A stretch of DNA of 64,000 nucleotides, from NCBI GenBank assembly GCA_040905865.1, contig JBBDQU010000045.1:26536-90535 (forward strand). Direction: 5' to 3'. Origin of the DNA: Alphaproteobacteria bacterium. Lineage in GTDB: Bacteria; Pseudomonadota; Alphaproteobacteria; UBA8366; GCA-2717185. Below are positions 16,089-24,493 of the stretch, piece after piece. The notes under the pieces are model-generated. The model was not told the DNA's origin. It ran no database searches and was given only the letters and a program-made list of their open reading frames with translations. Within the stretch, counting starts at the first letter, position 1. The number at the start of each line of letters is the position of its first letter. The translations under genes were made by a program, and so were the position numbers.

Positions 16089-17015
16089 TTACGGGCCAAC
16101 TTTCCCCGGTTCAACCGACAAGTTTCGCCGTCCCCCCGCCAGCTTCCGCTCGCGGTACAGGATGAACAGCCCGCTGCCGGTTACCAGCGCGATGCCGGCG
16201 AAGACGCCCGGCGTCGGGATGTGGTGCCAGAACAGCCAGCCGAACAGGATCGCCCAGGCCAGCGCGGTATAGTCCAGCGGGGCGATGGCGGCGGTTTCGG
16301 CGAGGCGGAAGGCGAGCGTCATGTAATACTGGCCGAAGCCGCCGATCAGCCCCACGGTGACGAGCAGCGCGAGGTCGGGCAGGGTCGGCGTCACCCAGCC
16401 GAAGATCGCGGTGAGGATGGCGCCGCCGATGGTGCCGATCAGCGTGAAATAGAAGATGATCGTCGCCACGTTCTCCGTGCCGCTCTGGTAGCGGATGACG
16501 ATGACGACCAGCGCATACAGGATCGCCCCGCCCAGCGCGAAGAGCGCGCCGGACTGCATCATGCCGTCGTCCGGGCGCAGGATAACCAGCACGCCGAGGA
16601 AGCCGACCAGCACCGCGCTCCACCGGTAGATGCCGACCTTTTCGCCCAGGATCGGGATCGACAGCACGGTCATGAACAGCGGGGCGGCGAACAGGATCGC
16701 CTTGGCGTCCGCCAGTTCCATGCGGCCATAGGCGAGGAACACGCAGCCCATCGCCAGCAGGCCGAGCCCGCCGCGCAGCGCGTGCAGATGCGCCCGCTTC
16801 GTCCGCAGCACGGCGATCCCGCCGGCGCGGTGGATGAACCAGGCGCAGGGCGGCAGCGCGAAGGCGGAGCGGAACAGGATGATCTGCTGCACCGGGTAAT
16901 CCGCCGCCAGCCATTTGACCATGGCTTCCATGACGGAGAACAGGAACACGCCGGTCAGCATGGCGATCGCGCCGCGCGTATTGTCGCCGGGAGAGCTGAT
17001 GAGCGTCGTGGCCAT
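16089..17015 (-). CDS. EamA/DMT-family permease
   Basis: 308 residues from the ATG at 17015; the upstream extension of the frame is R/P-rich and not membrane-like. About ten hydrophobic spans are arranged as two EamA repeats: the first has GVFLFSVMEAMVKWLAADYP and FAAPLFMTVLSIPILGEKVG, the second FYFTLIGTIGGAIL and ALAWAILFGWLFWHHIP. DMT permeases export or import small metabolites; the solute is not predictable. The permease precedes DUF1330 and TauD genes and could bring in or export their substrate. Confidence 0.9.
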   Translation of the reverse strand: MATTLISSPGDNTRGAIAMLTGVFLFSVMEAMVKWLAADYPVQQIILFRSAFALPPCAWFIHRAGGIAVLRTKRAHLHALRGGLGLLAMGCVFLAYGRMELADAKAILFAAPLFMTVLSIPILGEKVGIYRWSAVLVGFLGVLVILRPDDGMMQSGALFALGGAILYALVVIVIRYQSGTENVATIIFYFTLIGTIGGAILTAIFGWVTPTLPDLALLVTVGLIGGFGQYYMTLAFRLAETAAIAPLDYTALAWAILFGWLFWHHIPTPGVFAGIALVTGSGLFILYRERKLAGGRRNLSVEPGKVGP

Positions 17016-17237
17016 GGCCGGTCCGATCCGTGATACGGGGTTCTGCAGCGGATTTCTGCGCCCGCGCCGGGGGCGGCACAACCCTTATTTGCGCAATCCT
17101 GCATCCCGATAACGGAAGATATGGATCATACATGGCCCTCAAATGGGTGATTGCGCACGGGGGACGAATTGGTATCCAGCCGGTCAGGTGTACAGGCGAA
17201 TTCCGGCAGGAGAGCTGTTTCAGCGGGGACGTGTGGC

Positions 17238-18806
17238 ATGGCGAGTGAATTTCTGGTGCTGACCGACAGGGGCGGGCGGCTGAGCGCGGTTTCCGACGAT
17301 GCGGCGGCGACGGTTGGCCGGTCCGGCGGCGAGATACGGGCTGGCTCCCTGTTCTCCCTATTTACCGAAGAAAGCGGCGGGGCGGTGAGAGCGGCGCTTC
17401 GGATCGCGTCGCCCCGATCGGCGACGGCGGTCACGGGATTGAAAATACTGACCGGGTCGGATAACGAAGCGCTATTCGATATTTCGATCGAACCGGCCGG
17501 CTCTGACAGGTTCTGGGTCCGGTTCACCCCCGTGGCGCCGGCGGAAACCGGGCCGCTGGCGCGGGAGAACTTCCTGGAAGCTGTTTCCAGCCGGCTGGGC
17601 CTGCCCGGCGGCGACGACATGCGGCTGTTCATGATCGATTTCGACGGGTTGCGGGATGCCCGCCTGAGCCGCCGGCTGGGCGAGGACGCGGCCCGCAACG
17701 TGCGCGCCGGTATCGAGGCGGCGCTGGGCGCGGCCGGCGGGCCGGTCGGCCGGCTGGCCGTCAGCAGCTACGGCGTGCTGGCCGCGGCGGACCAGGACCA
17801 GGCGGAGATGGTGGCGTCGGCGGTCGAAGCGGCGGAACGGCTCGGCGTTTCGGCGCAGGATCTGGGGGCGCAGGCGCAATCCGTCGTGCTGGACGCGGTG
17901 GCGGCGGATCCGGGGAAACGGCGCGGGCTGCTGTCCCATCTCTGCCACAAGTTCTCCCAGACCGTCCGCCACGGCGCGGATTTCGGCAGCGACCGGCTGA
18001 GCGGGGTATCCGAAGAGATTACCCGGGCGGTCCGGCTGATCGAGACCGCGCTGGACCGGGACGATGTCGCCATCTATTGCCGGGAGGTCCGCATGCTGGC
18101 AACGGGCGAAGTGAAACTGGTGCTGGCCCATGGCGAACTGGTGTTCGGCGACGAAAGCGTGCTGGCCAGCCGCCTGCTGGTGCTGGCGGATCACCCGGAA
18201 CTCTGCTGCCGCCATGACCGGGCGGTTGCCACGCTTGCGCTGGCGGCGCAGCCGGACCCCCGGACCACCGTGATCGTCGATATCCATCCGCCGACCCTCG
18301 AAACCGGCGCCGCCGTTGCTTTCGCGGCGGAGCAGGCCGGGCAGGGCCGCACCGTCGGGTTCCGCCCGCTGGGCATCGATACCGGCGCGACGCGGTCGCG
18401 CGCCATGCGCCAGCTGTATCGGCTGCTGCAGGATGGGTATCCCGTCTGGCTGGTCAATTTTTCGGCGGCCATCGCGAAAACCCGGCAGCTGCGCGGCGCC
18501 TATGTGGAGGTGTCGGCGACCTTCCTGCGCGATGTCAGCGCCATGCCGGATCGCAATGTCCTGCTGTCGCGGCTGCTGAAGGCCTGGAACGATGTGGAGG
18601 TCAGCCTCGTCGCCGTCAATGTGGATTCGAAGAACCTCGCCGCCTTCGTCGGCAAGCTGGGCGTCGCCTACGGTATCGGCATGGCGGCGGACCCGGCGGC
18701 GGATGCGCCGCAATCGACGCGCGACATGGCGGCCAGATCAGATCGTGCACGGCTGGAATCGCCGCCGGCGACCCGGCCAACACGTGACTCTGATCTGCCT
18801 TGTTGA
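17238..18806 (+). CDS. PAS protein with degenerate GGDEF and EAL regions
   Basis: 522 residues from the ATG at 17238, preceded by gggga. Residues 1-100 look like a PAS domain. About 130-220 resemble a diguanylate cyclase (FMIDFDGLRDARLSRRLGEDA), but the GGDEF position reads SSYGV. About 265-500 resemble an EAL domain (TALDRDDVAIYCREVRMLATGEV, then VEVSATFLRDV), yet the EAL and DDFG metal motifs are gone. It is therefore probably a non-catalytic regulator, perhaps scaffolding or sensing. The final 24 residues are encoded by an intergenic-type repeat, so the original stop has been replaced. Confidence 0.65.
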   Translation: MASEFLVLTDRGGRLSAVSDDAAATVGRSGGEIRAGSLFSLFTEESGGAVRAALRIASPRSATAVTGLKILTGSDNEALFDISIEPAGSDRFWVRFTPVAPAETGPLARENFLEAVSSRLGLPGGDDMRLFMIDFDGLRDARLSRRLGEDAARNVRAGIEAALGAAGGPVGRLAVSSYGVLAAADQDQAEMVASAVEAAERLGVSAQDLGAQAQSVVLDAVAADPGKRRGLLSHLCHKFSQTVRHGADFGSDRLSGVSEEITRAVRLIETALDRDDVAIYCREVRMLATGEVKLVLAHGELVFGDESVLASRLLVLADHPELCCRHDRAVATLALAAQPDPRTTVIVDIHPPTLETGAAVAFAAEQAGQGRTVGFRPLGIDTGATRSRAMRQLYRLLQDGYPVWLVNFSAAIAKTRQLRGAYVEVSATFLRDVSAMPDRNVLLSRLLKAWNDVEVSLVAVNVDSKNLAAFVGKLGVAYGIGMAADPAADAPQSTRDMAARSDRARLESPPATRPTRDSDLPC

Positions 18807-18810
18807 AAAT
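18735..18810. repeat. Nested palindromic repeat, copy A, inside a gene end
   Basis: Outer arms agatcaga (18735-18742) and tctgatct (18789-18796) enclose a second, imperfect stem (ggctggaatcgcc with ggcgacccggcc), followed by a ttgttgaaaat tail. The same architecture and much of the sequence recur at 32414-32490. Here it supplies the last codons and stop of the PAS/GGDEF/EAL-like gene. Confidence 0.7.
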
Positions 18811-18909
18811 GGCCTCCATCAGGACGTCGTTGAATTCAATCGAATCCGCCAGGAACGGCGTGACAGTCATGGCGCCACGGCCGGACAACGGCGTAGAAGG
18901 CGGCGACGG

Positions 18910-19515
18910 CTATTCCCGGTTCCGCATCATCTCCGCGGTTCTGCGCCCGTCCGAATGGGGCGATTTCGCCAGCGCCTCGATCACATTGGCGCGGTCCCCG
19001 GCCGGCCGGTTCTGGCTCAGCTTGAACTTGCCCTCGATCCGCGCGATGGGGATGCGGAAATTGACGATGGCGCGGATCATGCCCGCTACATAGTCCGGGT
19101 TGCGGTCATCCAGCGACCAGGGCGCGTCGGCGCCGGATTCGAAGGCGTCAGCCAGCTTTTTCTGGTCGGCAAAGGCGGCGTCGGGATCGTCGATGATCTC
19201 CGGCGCGCCATAGACATGCACAGCGGTGTAGTTCCAGGTCGGCACCGCGTTTTCGGCCGCGTACCAGCGCGGCGAGACATAGGCGTGCGGTCCGGAAAAA
19301 ACGCACAGCACCTCGCCGCCCCCTGCAAAAGCGCGCCAGTGCGGGTTGGCGCGCGCCATATGGGCGATCAGCGTATCCCCGTCCAGCAGGAAGGGCAGGT
19401 GGGTCGCATAGGGTGTGCCGTCTACCGCGCTGGTCAGGATGCCGAAACTGTTCTGCCGGATGAAATCCCGCAGGACCGCCGGATCGTCCTCGGCAAAATG
19501 TCGTGGTATGTACAT
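18910..19515 (-). CDS. PaiB-family FMN-binding protein
   Basis: 201 residues from the ATG at 19515, which has aagga upstream. The family is recognised from MYIPRHFAEDDPAVLRDFI, FGILTSAVDGTPYATHLPF, VFSGPHAYVSPRWYA (the flavin-binding region), VPTWNYTAVHVYG and the late IARIEGKFKLSQNR. PaiB-type proteins bind FMN and were first described as negative regulators of sporulation genes in Bacillus; in proteobacteria many are of unknown enzymatic role. Transcribed alone. Confidence 0.92.
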   Translation of the reverse strand: MYIPRHFAEDDPAVLRDFIRQNSFGILTSAVDGTPYATHLPFLLDGDTLIAHMARANPHWRAFAGGGEVLCVFSGPHAYVSPRWYAAENAVPTWNYTAVHVYGAPEIIDDPDAAFADQKKLADAFESGADAPWSLDDRNPDYVAGMIRAIVNFRIPIARIEGKFKLSQNRPAGDRANVIEALAKSPHSDGRRTAEMMRNRE

Positions 19516-19737
19516 GGTCGATTTCCTTCGATGCCGCGCTCGCAGAGCCGCCACAGGTGCTCCCTTTCAACGGGACAGACCAGATTTAGCATCGGTCCAT
19601 CGGGCAGGACAGGACCGCATTGTAAAATTCGCGGCGGTCCAATTGACCCATGTCATGGGCCGCGCGCCGGTCTCTGGCTGAATGCGGCGAATCGGCCTAT
19701 GCCTGCTGCGGCAAGCGCAGCGGGAAGGGTCGAACGG

Positions 19738-19983
19738 GTGGCGTCCTATGTTTATATCCTCGGCAGCGAGGGCCGGGGCGGGTACCGCACCTATGTCGGT
19801 TGGACGCTGGATCTCGACCGGCGGCTGGCGGCGCATAATGCGGGCCGCGGGGCGCGGTCGACGCGCGGGCGCGAATGGGTGCTGCTCTACGCCGAACGCT
19901 ATCCGACGCGCAACGAAGCGATGCGCCGCGAATGGCATCTGAAGCGGGACCGGAATTTCCGCAAGCAGGTACAGAATTTCTGA
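19738..19983 (+). CDS. GIY-YIG nuclease domain protein
   Basis: 81 residues from the GTG at 19738, which has gggaaggg about eight bases upstream; an ATG at 19699 would add 13 residues. The small stand-alone GIY-YIG fold is clear: SYVYILGSEGRGGYRTYVGWT carries the two-strand motif and is cut here to YVYIL, then TYVGWTLDLDRRL with catalytic Arg, AHN, then the family's acidic Glu in RREWHLKRD. Such UPF0213-like proteins are thought to act in DNA repair or mobile-element biology, but few are studied. Confidence 0.85.
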   Translation: MASYVYILGSEGRGGYRTYVGWTLDLDRRLAAHNAGRGARSTRGREWVLLYAERYPTRNEAMRREWHLKRDRNFRKQVQNF

Positions 19984-20051
19984 TATCCGCCGTCGCGGCG
20001 GCGCAGAAAATCTGCTGGCCCCGGGGCGGTCGTGTGTAGTATTCGCGCGCC

Positions 20052-20822
20052 ATGAACAATCTTTCACACGAAGCACGGGTATTCCTGGTCGGCGCCGGCC
20101 CGGGCGATCCGGAACTGCTGACCCTGCGCGCCGCCCGGCTGCTGGGAGAGGCGGAAACCGTTGTCTATGACCGCCTGGTCTCGCCCGAAATTCTCGATCT
20201 CGTCGCCCCGGGCGCGACCCGGATATTCGCCGGCAAGGCCGCGCGCGACCATGTCTTGCCGCAGCAGGCCATCAACGAGCTGCTGGTGTCGCTGGCGCAG
20301 GACGGCAAGCGCGTGGTGCGGCTCAAGGGCGGCGACCCCTTCGTGTTCGGGCGCGGCAGCGAAGAGGCGCTCTATCTGGCCGAACACGGCATCGGGTTCG
20401 AAATCGTGCCGGGGATCAGCGCTTCGGCGGGCTGCGCCGCCTATGCCGGTATTCCGCTGACCCATCGCGGCGTCGCCAAGGGGGTGCATTTCGTTACCGG
20501 CCATACGCGCGGGACCGCCGATGACGACCTGGACTGGCCCCGGCTGGCCGACCCGGACACGACGCTGGTGATCTATATGGGCCTGTCGAAGATCGAGCGG
20601 ATCTGCAACAGGCTGATCGGTGCGGGTCTGCCGGGCGACACGCCGGCGGCGGCGATAGAAAACGGCACCCTGCCGTCGCAGCGGGTGATCCTGTCCACGC
20701 TGTCGGACCTGCCCGGGCGGATCGCCCGGGAGGGCCTCGGCGCGCCGACCCTGTTCGTCATCGGCGCGGTGGTGGCGCTGGCCGACCGGCTGGGATGGCA
20801 GGTCGAAGGGCGGAACGGCTGA
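20052..20822 (+). CDS. cobA: Uroporphyrinogen-III C-methyltransferase
   Basis: 256 residues, normal for the single-domain SUMT. It adds two methyl groups from S-adenosylmethionine to uroporphyrinogen III, giving precorrin-2 for siroheme and cobalamin. Landmarks are VFLVGAGPGDPELLTLRAA near the start, VVRLKGGDPFVFGRGSEEA, VVPGISASAGCAAYAGIPLTHRG in part, the MGLSKIERICNRL segment and a terminal ALADRLGW. The TauE/SafE gene follows by 96 bases, so a siroheme/sulfite context is plausible. Confidence 0.93.
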   Translation: MNNLSHEARVFLVGAGPGDPELLTLRAARLLGEAETVVYDRLVSPEILDLVAPGATRIFAGKAARDHVLPQQAINELLVSLAQDGKRVVRLKGGDPFVFGRGSEEALYLAEHGIGFEIVPGISASAGCAAYAGIPLTHRGVAKGVHFVTGHTRGTADDDLDWPRLADPDTTLVIYMGLSKIERICNRLIGAGLPGDTPAAAIENGTLPSQRVILSTLSDLPGRIAREGLGAPTLFVIGAVVALADRLGWQVEGRNG

Positions 20823-20918
20823 ATTGCCGCCAACAGTGCGGGATGAGGCGCGGGAAATTGCTGTCGCCGTCCGGCGCGGCCCGGCGTAATCTGCCCGGAC
20901 ACAGCAGGGGACACTGAC

Positions 20919-21740
20919 ATGCCGACGGATATTCAGGTTTTTCTGCCGCTCGCCGGCGTACTTGTCGCGACAGGCTGCATCGCCGGGGTGCTGGCCGGGC
21001 TGCTCGGCGTCGGCGGCGGGATCGTGGTGGTGCCGGTGCTGTTCAGCATGCTGGGGCTGTTGGACATCGACATGTCGGTGCGGATGCATGTGGCCGTCGG
21101 CACGTCGCTGGCCAGCATCGTTCTGACCTCGCTCATTTCGGCGCTGGCGCATCACGGACGCGGCGCGGTCGATACGGCCGTGCTCCGATCCTGGGGCGGC
21201 TGGATTTTCGGCGGCGCAATCATGGGCACGCTGATCGCCGGTTCGGTCCGTGGGGCGACCCTGAGCGCGATTTTCGCGGCGGTCGCCATCTGCGTCGCGC
21301 TTTACATGGTGCTGACGCCACCGTCATTCCGCTTGCGCGACGGTCTGCCGAAAGGGATTGTCTCCTGGTTGTCCGGGTTTACCATCGGCGGGACGTCCGC
21401 GATGATGGGGATCGGCGGCGGCACGCTGTGCGTACCCTATTTCAACGCCTTCGGCTTTCCCGTGCACCGGGCCGTCGGCACCGCCGCGGCGATAGGTCTG
21501 GTGATCGCGCCGCCGGCGGCGCTGGGTTTCATCATCACGGGCTGGGGCATCAAGGCGCTGCCGTTCGCCAGCGTGGGTCATGTCAACCTGCTGGGGCTGG
21601 TCCTGATCGCGCCGTTCACGACGCTGACGGCGCCGCTGGGCGTGAAACTGGCGCATTTCCTGAGCCCGCGGGCGCTCAAGTTCGCCTTTGCGTTCTTCCT
21701 GTTCGCGACCGCCGGCCGCATGATATACGGTCTGCTCTAG
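20919..21740 (+). CDS. TauE/SafE-family permease
   Basis: 273 residues with about eight membrane spans. The two glycine-rich signature repeats of the family are visible, GLLGVGGGIVVVPVL at about 27-41 and MMGIGGGTLCVPYF at about 163-176. TauE/SafE proteins export sulfite, sulfoacetate or related organosulfur anions. Neighbours are the siroheme methyltransferase upstream and a TauD-type dioxygenase 107 bases downstream; if that enzyme attacks a sulfonate, the permease could relieve sulfite build-up. This link is inferred. Confidence 0.9.
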   Translation: MPTDIQVFLPLAGVLVATGCIAGVLAGLLGVGGGIVVVPVLFSMLGLLDIDMSVRMHVAVGTSLASIVLTSLISALAHHGRGAVDTAVLRSWGGWIFGGAIMGTLIAGSVRGATLSAIFAAVAICVALYMVLTPPSFRLRDGLPKGIVSWLSGFTIGGTSAMMGIGGGTLCVPYFNAFGFPVHRAVGTAAAIGLVIAPPAALGFIITGWGIKALPFASVGHVNLLGLVLIAPFTTLTAPLGVKLAHFLSPRALKFAFAFFLFATAGRMIYGLL

Positions 21741-21847
21741 GGCGACAGGGGTCGCCGGCGGCTCGACTTGCTGTCGTGGCGTCCTTGGCTGTAGCATCCC
21801 GGCAGCAACATATCGGCAAAAGCGAATAAGATGGAAGGAGACGGAAA

Positions 21848-22792
21848 ATGTCGGCTGTCATGGAACAGGGTCAGGAAGCCGGGCGGAATGCCACCATCGA
21901 GGTGACGCCGGTGACGGTGCATACCGGCGCGGAAATTACCGGTGTCGACCTGAAACAGCCGATTTCGCCGCAGACGGTGGCGGAAATCCGCGCGGCGCTG
22001 GTGCAATGGAAGGTCGTTTTCTTCCGGGGCCAGCACCTGGATCATGCCCAGCATGTCGCCTTCACGCGGCAGTTCGGTGCGCCGACAATCGGCCATGTCG
22101 TCTTCGGCCATGACGACAGGTTCCCGGAAATCTATTCGGTCGCAAAGCACCGCAAGGCGCAGACCTTTACCGGCGCGCCGATGATACGGCCGTGGTCCGG
22201 CTGGCACACGGATATCACGGCGGCGATCAACCCGCCCGCCGCGTCGATCCTGCGCGGCGACATCGTGCCGCCGCATGCCGGCGACACGCAGTGGACCAAC
22301 CTCGCCGCCGCCTATAACGGGCTGTCGGAAGTCATGCGCGGAATTGTGGACAATCTGAAGGGGCTGCACAGCTTTGCGCCGCCGCAGGGCGCGGCGGCCA
22401 GTCACGAATACGCGGAATCGGTAAAGAGCCGGACCCTGATCAGCGAACATCCCCTTGTGCGGGTGCACCCGGAATCGGGGGAGCGGGTCCTGTTCATCAG
22501 CCCGACCTTCCTGAAATCGATCATCGGCATGGCGCCGCGTGAAAGCCAGATGATGCTGGAGATGCTGTGGGAACACGCGGTTCGCCCGGAATACACGGTG
22601 CGGTTCCGCTGGAACAAGGGCGATATCGCCTTCTGGGATAACCGCTCGACGGCGCATCTGGCGCCCAGGGATGTGTTCGAGATTGACGACGACCGCCAGA
22701 TGTACCGCACCACGCTGGTCGGCGACGTGCCGGTCGGCGTGGATGGCAGGTCGTCGGTTTCCGTCGAGGGCGTGCCGATCGAAGGTATCTGA
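21848..22792 (+). CDS. TauD/TfdA-family dioxygenase, taurine-dioxygenase-like
   Basis: 314 residues; aaggaga lies seven bases upstream of the ATG. Iron ligands are His120 and Asp122 (WHTDIT) with the distal His in NRSTAHLAP; Arg in DDDRQMYRTTL follows. VHTGAEITGVDLKQPIS and VVFFRGQHLDHAQHVAF are typical. A long insertion in the middle (FAPPQGAAASHEYAES) resembles taurine and alkylsulfonate dioxygenases more than TfdA. Position after a TauE/SafE exporter would suit release of sulfite from a sulfonate, but the substrate is unproven. Confidence 0.9.
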   Translation: MSAVMEQGQEAGRNATIEVTPVTVHTGAEITGVDLKQPISPQTVAEIRAALVQWKVVFFRGQHLDHAQHVAFTRQFGAPTIGHVVFGHDDRFPEIYSVAKHRKAQTFTGAPMIRPWSGWHTDITAAINPPAASILRGDIVPPHAGDTQWTNLAAAYNGLSEVMRGIVDNLKGLHSFAPPQGAAASHEYAESVKSRTLISEHPLVRVHPESGERVLFISPTFLKSIIGMAPRESQMMLEMLWEHAVRPEYTVRFRWNKGDIAFWDNRSTAHLAPRDVFEIDDDRQMYRTTLVGDVPVGVDGRSSVSVEGVPIEGI

Positions 22793-22944
22793 CCGAGCGG
22801 GGTTCGCGCTCCGCGCCGAACAGGGCGCGTGATGTATCGGAAGACCTGAAATCCGGCCGCCTGCACATCGTCGATGGAGCCGGTTGCCGTTCTGCGCGGC
22901 GGCGGTACAATATGCGGAAGACGCAGCGTGCAGGAGGCTGAACG

Positions 22945-24144
22945 ATGGACATGACTTTCGGCGCGGCCGATCTCGCGTTCCGGGACGAAGTCCGGACGTT
23001 TCTGCGCGAAAACCTGCCGGAACCGGTGCGCCGGGTCGTGCGGCGGACGCCTTCCTACCTGTCGAAGGAGGCGATGGTCGACTGGCAGAAGACCCTGTAC
23101 CGCAAGGGCTGGATCGCGCCGGGCTGGCCGCGGGAATATGGCGGGACCGGATGGAGCGCGGTGCAGAAATTCATCTATGGCGAGGAATACCAGGCCGCGG
23201 ACTGCCCCAAGATCAGTTCCTTCGGCATCACCATGGTCGGGCCGGTGATCTACACCTTCGGCACCGACGCGCAAAAACAGCGCTACCTGCCGAAAATCCT
23301 GTCCAGCGACGAATTCTGGTGCCAGGGCTATTCGGAACCCGGGGCCGGGTCGGACCTCGCCTCGCTGCAGACCCGCGCGGTCCGCGACGGTGACGAATAC
23401 GTCGTCAACGGCCAGAAGATCTGGACCTCGCAGGCGCACCGGGCCGACATGATTTTCTGTCTGGTGCGGACCGATCCGCATGTAAAGAAACAGGAAGGCA
23501 TCAGCTTCCTGCTGATCGACATGAAAACGCCCGGCGTGACGGTAAAGCCGATCATCACGATGGACGGGATGCATTACCTGAACGAGGTTTTCTTCGACGA
23601 TGTCCGGGTGCCGGTCGAAAACCGCATCGGCGAGGAAAACAAGGGGTGGACCTATGCGAAGTTCCTGCTGGGGCATGAACGCACGGGTATCGCCGGCGTC
23701 TCGAAATCGAAGCGGGTGGTGGAAAAGATCAGGGAAATCGCCGCGATGGAACGGTCGGAAGGCGGCGCCCTGATCGACAACGCGGAATATCGGGCGAAAC
23801 TGTCGGCGGTCGAGGTCGATCTGATGGCGCTGGAAGTGACCAATCTGCGCATGATGGCGGCGATGAGCGCCGGGCGGCCGCCGGGCGCGGAATCGTCGAC
23901 CCTGAAAATCCGCGGGACGCAGATCGAACAGGAACTGAACGAGCTTCTGGTCGAGGCGATGGCGTATTACGCATTGCCGTTCGGACCGGGCCAGGTGCGC
24001 CCGGACACCAATGAGGCGCCGGTCGGTCCGGATTACAGCGTCGGGATCATGAGCGAGAGAATCCTGCGCCGGGCCGCGTCGATTTATGGCGGATCGAACG
24101 AAATCCAGAAGAATATTATCGCCAAGGCCATTCTGGGACTCTGA
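22945..24144 (+). CDS. Acyl-CoA dehydrogenase, PimC-like
   Basis: 399 residues. N-terminal FRDEVRTFLRENLPEP, then WPREYGGTGWSAVQKFIYGEE, the loop QGYSEPGAGSDLASLQTRA and WTSQAHRADMIFCLVRT mark the PimC/large-subunit type that acts on longer or dicarboxylic acyl-CoAs. The C-terminal motif is IYGGSNEIQKNII: Gly stands where most relatives have the catalytic Glu, which is common in this subgroup and implies a different base. The usual partner small subunit is not adjacent; TauD-type genes flank it. Confidence 0.9.
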   Translation: MDMTFGAADLAFRDEVRTFLRENLPEPVRRVVRRTPSYLSKEAMVDWQKTLYRKGWIAPGWPREYGGTGWSAVQKFIYGEEYQAADCPKISSFGITMVGPVIYTFGTDAQKQRYLPKILSSDEFWCQGYSEPGAGSDLASLQTRAVRDGDEYVVNGQKIWTSQAHRADMIFCLVRTDPHVKKQEGISFLLIDMKTPGVTVKPIITMDGMHYLNEVFFDDVRVPVENRIGEENKGWTYAKFLLGHERTGIAGVSKSKRVVEKIREIAAMERSEGGALIDNAEYRAKLSAVEVDLMALEVTNLRMMAAMSAGRPPGAESSTLKIRGTQIEQELNELLVEAMAYYALPFGPGQVRPDTNEAPVGPDYSVGIMSERILRRAASIYGGSNEIQKNIIAKAILGL

Positions 24145-24493
24145 AATCCCCCGCGGCTTCGTTATGCGCGCACCTGCCAAGGCCTTGCCAGATATTACAG
24201 TTTTCCTCCCCGCGTCATTTAATGGCCAGTTTTCGGATCGCTTTCCTTGACTGCGATGCATGCGGGAAAAAAATCCCCCAAATCCAGTATTTTATAGCGA
24301 TTCAGATTATTTCCCCGCTTGTCCGGCAAAATGATCGCCCGTATTGTCTTCAGGCTTTCGTATGGGAATGGCGGGAAGAATAGGTGGGCGGCTGCCCCTT
24401 GAGCGGTCTGCCGTCAGTGAACTATTGCCTTCTCGAAGCGTTATTGTGATGAATCCGCCTCGGTTCAGGCGGAAATTCCGTGGGAGGAAAACG

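Noticed and set aside
18592-19737. Long open frame leading into the GIY-YIG gene
   Set aside because: The upstream part is a shadow across the PAS/GGDEF gene end and antisense to the PaiB-like gene; only the last 81 codons are protein-like.
24145-24493. ttgact at 24248 as a -35 box before the TauD gene
   Set aside because: No acceptable -10 element lies 16-18 bases downstream.
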